Assembly: GCA_947359465.1 (NCBI GenBank)
Contig: OX375877.1
Coordinates: forward strand, 56,746,944-56,810,943
Source: Metellina segmentata
Lineage: Eukaryota; Arthropoda; Arachnida; Araneae; Tetragnathidae
Length of the DNA stretch: 64,000 bases
Direction of reading: 5' to 3'
The position numbers and the translations under genes were made by a program. The notes under the pieces are model-generated. The model saw only the letters and a program-made list of their open reading frames with translations, searched no databases and was not told the origin of the DNA. Positions 55,903 through 61,900 of this stretch are shown one piece after another. The stretch's first letter is position 1. The number at the start of each line of letters is the position of its first letter.

Positions 55903-58900
55903 TTTGAGGGGATTGCAGAATTAACCAATATGATTCTTGTATATTGAAACGGACATACAAGAAAGCTATAGTACATTCACACATGCTGCCTGGAATGAAT
56001 GACTCAGCCCTAGCAGCACAAAAAAAGATATTAAGAGTTCTATGGGTGATGACATTATACAACAATTAATTAATCGGGGTGTTGAATGAAGGAACAGACG
56101 GTGTACTGAGAACAAAAAATGGGGACAGTTTAGAGTTACCATCCAATAATTAAATAGAAAATATTGAGTTGCCGGAGAGAGAACTGATAACGGGAGAATT
56201 AGAGTTATTAAGTGTAGAACGAGTAGTCCTTGCAATAGTTCAGAAATGTTGTATGACTTTGAGAGAAATTTGTGATTTTGCATTGAGTAAGTCAGGGGTA
56301 GGTTCGACTCCTAAAGATAAATATAGCATCGATAACGAGTTGCTATTTCGATATCCGAAAGACCACTTGGGGAATGAAAGGAAAACGTTAGTTGTGCCCG
56401 AGGAGTAGAGAACAAAAATAAAGGCTTCGTGTCGCGAAGAAACCCTGTCGAAAATATTTAGTCGTTCGTGATTTTCATCCACATAAATTTTATTTTTTTT
56501 CATCTTACCAGTATAATTCGATTTGGTCTGACATTGAGGACTAACCAGTTAAAACATTATTTTAACTACGAATATACTGTTGGAATAGTCGTGAATTATG
56601 ATTGTTATGAGATGAGTTTAATTATGAAATATGATTACGTTATATGAAAAGATTTAAATTCTGAATTTTGACTATTTTCTAATTGATTGAACTGTATGAA
56701 ATGATTTTCCTTTGATATAATGATCATTCCTATGAATTATAGAAATAACTTATCAGTATTGTGTTGGTTTAAGGGTTATTCTAAATGTTATTTTCATTAA
56801 TTCTACATACTATAAATAGTAGAATACTGATTACTTAAAAAAATTTATTTTAATGTGTTATAATATTTATTTCTGTGTTTAAAAAAAAATTTAGGTTTTA
56901 AAAAATATATAAATGGTTTAACAATTGATTATTGTATATGTATCCCTTACAAGTAACTGCTCTATAGTCAGAATTGTAACTTAATTGGATTGATATGAAA
57001 CTTACTGACTTGAAAGTCTTTATTTAAATTATATGCTTTTAGTAGAATTTTGTGTGAAATTTAACTTTTTGTCAAAAGTCACAACCCGAGGATATCGGAT
57101 TGGTATGTCTAACATTAAAAATGATATTATGATATTGTGCTTCAGTGCTGTGAAAACTGATGTTTCGAGAAAGAAACGTTTCATCTGCGAGAAAAGCTTC
57201 CCTCCAAAGCGGAGGGGAATTCTGTGACGTCGCAAACACCGCCACTGACCTTTCATTCCAATTTCCTGAAACATATGCCCGAGCCCTGCTGATGAATTTC
57301 GCAACAGCTGTCCCGTTTGTTTTGGGGTGCCAGTGATTTGTGGCTGGCGGAATGAGGGGTCTGGTGACACAGGAGATCGGTTACAGAGCTCGAAGGAAGC
57401 GGAGGTTTTTGTTTTGCGGAGTTTTGACCTGTTTCGAATCATCCATGTAATAGGGATGCAAATCTCTAGTGTACAAAGTGTAAATATGATTCTTTGCGAA
57501 ATAAATGCAAATTATTTTTAAACTAGGCTGTTTCATTTTGTTGAAAGACACACCACTCGGCCCACTACGTTACAGTGTGCAGGGTCGGTTCTAACCCTCA
57601 CTGCCTAGGGGCCGTATCACGATACAGCCCGGCCGTTTTTTTCTCTCGCATTGTTTGAATCATATATTTTTGTTCTCTGCAACTGGATGTTTTTCTGTGG
57701 AGATACAGTAATTAAGAACTAAGCTAATAAATCCTTTACTTATGAACTTACCAAAGAAATTCTTTGGTCTTGGATCTAATGGTGGGGTTGCAGTAAAGCC
57801 ACCTATAAAAATTAGAAACAAACAATTTAATTTTAGCTCATTATACAATGAATGCATAACAATTTCATTGTAATTCCTCCACCCCTTAGAATAATACATC
57901 TTCCATGTACCGTTGATTAATTTTACAGAATATTGTAGACCTATTGCCTAATGCAAGGAAAAGGACAAAGCAAGTGTCCGAGCTGGTATTCAAGTCACGT
58001 GGTTTGTGAACGAGTAATATTTAACCCTAAGATAATACGAGATTTGCGAGTGTGTAGGGTTGGTTCGAACCCTCAATACACTTAATGACTAAATAACCAC
58101 AAATCGTATTATATAAAATTATGAAATATGTTTTTTTTTGCGTGACTAGTAGATGGTTGTGTGATGTCATGAGTAGACAGAGTTTCGAAGGGTTTTGATT
58201 GGTTGTGTGATGTCACGAGTAGACAGAGTTTCGAAGGGATTTGATTGGTTGTGTGATGTCGTGATCTAAACGAGAGATTTACGAAATATCAAAAATCCTT
58301 ACATTATCATTCTCCATGGAAATAACGTAGAGCATAAAACATTTGTCGTCATCATCGCGTTGTTCTACCAGTGGTAATCAGAAATCATGTTTTCCGATGA
58401 TATTCTTTTACAAGTATTGCTCAAAAAGAAACGCTATGCGAAAGCAAGGATTGTTGAAATATAATAGTGTTAAAGGCTTATACATTGCCAGCGATCAGCC
58501 AAAGTTAAAAGATATTGGTGGAAAAAGGTTTATACATAGCCAGTGAGATCACGCACCGTCAGGTTTTAAAAAACATATCAATAAAGTTTGACCAAAATAA
58601 ATAAATTTTGTTACTCTCCCGTCGTATGACGGGACCATTTATCCCAGTTTTTAAATTATTCATAGATTCTTTCAGCCTTTAGAAATATTGCAATGGTCTT
58701 TTCCTTGGAATTCTTTGGAACATTGATTCATTCTGTAGAATATAAGCCTTAGAAGCGATTTCATTGATCCTTTAGATTAAAGACCTTTTAAAAGATTTAT
58801 TGCTTCTGTCATTAGGAATCGTTTGGAAAGATTTTAATGCTGCTTTTCTTGGAATAAAATTATTTAACCCTCATGCATTCTTAAGACTTCCATCTTAACA

Positions 58901-61900
58901 TTCTATTGTGCTCTTTTCCTTAAATTATAAAGAGAAAAATTCTATTAGGTGAAGAAGGTAAGAATTGGTTAGTCATATAAGAAAGATTACAGATTCCATG
59001 ACTATAAATTATACGTTTTGTTAAATTAGGTGATAGGTTGGAACATTAACAAAGCGCTTTAATAGCTGGCATATTTAGTAGAGTTAGTAGTTCAATGCTT
59101 ATTGTACGGCAGGGCCGCCCATAAATTTCACGGGGCTTCCCGACAAAATTTTCGCGCGGGCCCCTAAACTTTTTCCTTGTGTAGAAAGTTTTTATTTTCT
59201 CAAGTATCCATATATTTACAAATACCCAACTTCAGAAATGTACGAGCAAACTCACAGTAAATAAATAATGAACTGGTAAGTAATTATGGAATTAAATATA
59301 TATTTGTGTTATACGCCTAAAGCCCGAAGTGTGACCACTTTTCGATCGAGCAGGACTTTGATAAGGATAATGAAGTATAATCAGAAAACTACAATAAATA
59401 TCTCTATAAAAATATTTTAAGAAACCCATGCAAAATCATACCTTGGACGCTGAAGACTAGTCAAAACACCGAAAACTTTTGCAGGAAGCTCATTTTGCAC
59501 GCCTGTTCATGCTCAATTAAAAATATTCTAAGATGATTCAAATTTTTCTTGGCCCAAAGTAGATCGTAAAAGATTTTTGATTATAGATTGTTTACTGAAT
59601 CCTTTCACCAGAAGCCACAGTGATGGGAAGAGAAAACAAAATTCTCAAAGCTATGCAAAGTTCTGAGAAAATAGATTTCAATTTTAATCTATAGATATCA
59701 TTAAAAGGGAGAGTGGAATACCTATATTTTCTAACTTAGCTTAATGTGAAAAAGTAGTTACGCGAACGGTCTTGTACATCTGAAATTCATTGATGAGATG
59801 TTGGCTTAAATCATCTCGATAGCTTTCAATTAATTTTTTAAGTGCGTTGTTGTTGTCATTAGAATTATAATTTATTTTTAATATGGCTTCGAATGTATTG
59901 CATATGTTTTTTTTTCATTTGCTCATACCTTGATTCTAACTGAGAAACTATTTTATTGATTACTATATCACACACACAAAAACTGAACTTTTGAATTTTG
60001 TTTCTTCGGTTTCTAATACTTCAGGCATTTCTCTTTCCACTTCAAAAGCTTCCTTTTTCGAAAAAAATAAAAGCTTACTTTTCCGTCCTCTTTTTGTGGA
60101 AAATTCTGCATCTATACCCATAATTAGAAGTTGTCTCTTTTGCTCTATTTATACAGGCCATTATTTTCTTAAATCTTTAACTATTGTTTCAGTTAACGCT
60201 TTAATGTTATTCATTTCGGTATCAAGGGAGATATATTATGATTGACGGATTAAATTTCTTGTATTAATTTGCTCGAGTATGTCTTTCCAAATACACTCTA
60301 TAACAAAAAAATCGACGCATCAAGAAGGAGTTGTCCGATGGAGACAAAAATTGGTGGATAGGAAAATTATGTACAGAATAGAAAAATGATTAAAATTTCA
60401 AAACAATTGAATGATTTATTTCAGAGTTACAGTAATGAGCTCAATAAGGTGTTGACCCGCCTTTAGCCTAGATGCAAGCTGCCACACGGCGTGGCATAGA
60501 CCGATAAAGCTCCCGGATGGTCTCCTGCGATATTTCTTGCCAAATTTACTCCAATTGTCGGACTACGTCATCAACATTCCCTACCGGATGCAGTCGCCTT
60601 CCCATCATATTCCAGACATGCTCGATGGGAAAGAGATCTGGTGATCTAGCTGGCCAAGGAAGTGTTTGACAAGCTTGAAGACAGTTCATAGCAACACGTG
60701 CCGTATGTGGTCTGGCATTGTCTTGCTGAAAAATAAGCCCAGGGTACTGCGAAAGGAACGGTAGCAAAACAGGTCTCAGAATGTCGTCAACGTACCGCTG
60801 TGCAGTAAGTGTACCTCTAATGACGACCAAAGGGGTCCGGCTATCAAGGGAAATGGCACCCCAGACCATAACTCCTTGTTGAGGGCCCGTGTGTCGTGCA
60901 ATAGTGTAAACAGGATCGGCACGCTGACCTGGGCATCTCCTGACACGTCTTCGATGATCGTCAGGACACAGTTGGAAGCGGGATTCGTCGCTAAAGACTA
61001 AACGTCCACAGTCAGCATCATTCCAGCCTGATCGAGCCAAGCACCACTGTAATCTGGCTTTACAGTGTGCAGGCGTGAGTGGCAGGTGGCGTAACGGTTG
61101 GTACGAGCGTAGATTTCGCTCTCTCAGCCGTCTGTGAATGGTCATGGTGGACACTCGTGTGTTGGTCGCACGACTGATGGTTGATAGCGATGAATCAGGT
61201 TCTGTGACAGCTGATCTGATAATCACTCTGTCCTCGCGATCTGTTGTGGCCCTACGTCGACCGACCGCTACCATTATGACGCTGAAATCTGCCATAGTCT
61301 ACCCACTCTTGCCAGCATCTTCTAATCGCCTCATCGCTTCGACTCACATGACGAGCGATTCACCGATTTGCCCAACCTGCCTCTTTCAATACAATGATAC
61401 GACCTCTTTCAAACTCTGAAAGTTGCTCGTAATGAGCTCGAATCCTGCGGCGAGGCATTTTTTCAGCCGTTAAAAGGTATCCTAAATCGCAATGCAGCAT
61501 ACATTTTTAACAACAGTTCAAGAACAACTCCTTATATACATCTGCTGGATGCACAGTTCCGATGCGCTGGAGATCTTACTATTCATTCATTGGACACCAA
61601 ATTTTAATAATTTGCATATTTGGTCAAAACATTTTTGCATACGAAATTTCAAAGCAATCGGATGATTCCTTCTTGGTGCGTCGATTTTTTTTTGTTACAG
61701 AGTGTATTTAACTGAATTAAAGTTTCAAATTAAAAAATAATAATTGAGGAATCCATTTATTCTTCCGCCGTTTCCTCTTACGATAAACTACTAATTTTTT
61801 ATATCTTGAAGGGCCTTTAAACGTCAGGTAGTTTTTCAAATATAGGTTTCACTGCCTCAATTCTTGCACTCCATCTTGTCTCACAAAGACCGTGTAGAGA

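Larger units (their letters stand above)
51726..56063 (-). mobile_element. Ty1/copia retrotransposon, complete in outline, inactivated, nested in element 3
   Basis: LTRs 51726-51916 (3') and 55768-56063 (5'), TG..CA ends, with target duplication 'attaa' at 51721-51725 and 56064-56068. Minus-strand order: gag, protease, integrase, RT, RNase H, the copia order. Lesions: an integrase Asp replaced, part of the RT deleted, a SINE piece inserted, and several stops. It lies antisense to element 3 and parallel to gene 2. Confidence 0.95.
49158..57574 (+). mobile_element. LTR retrotransposon (element 3) in gene 2 intron, antisense to the gene
   Basis: LTRs 49158-49437 and 57223-57574, TG..CA ends, flanked by 'gtgt' (4 bp, or 5 with the shared a). 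The purine-rich tract 'gcggaggggaattc' precedes the 3' LTR. Coding on the plus strand: gag (50205-51230), protease/linker (51318-51725), then after the inserted copia element the start of an integrase zinc-domain region (56069-56460). RT, RNase H and most of integrase are missing. Integrase-like sequence directly after protease suggests the same integrase-first layout as element 2. The gag resembles that of element 1. Confidence 0.88.
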
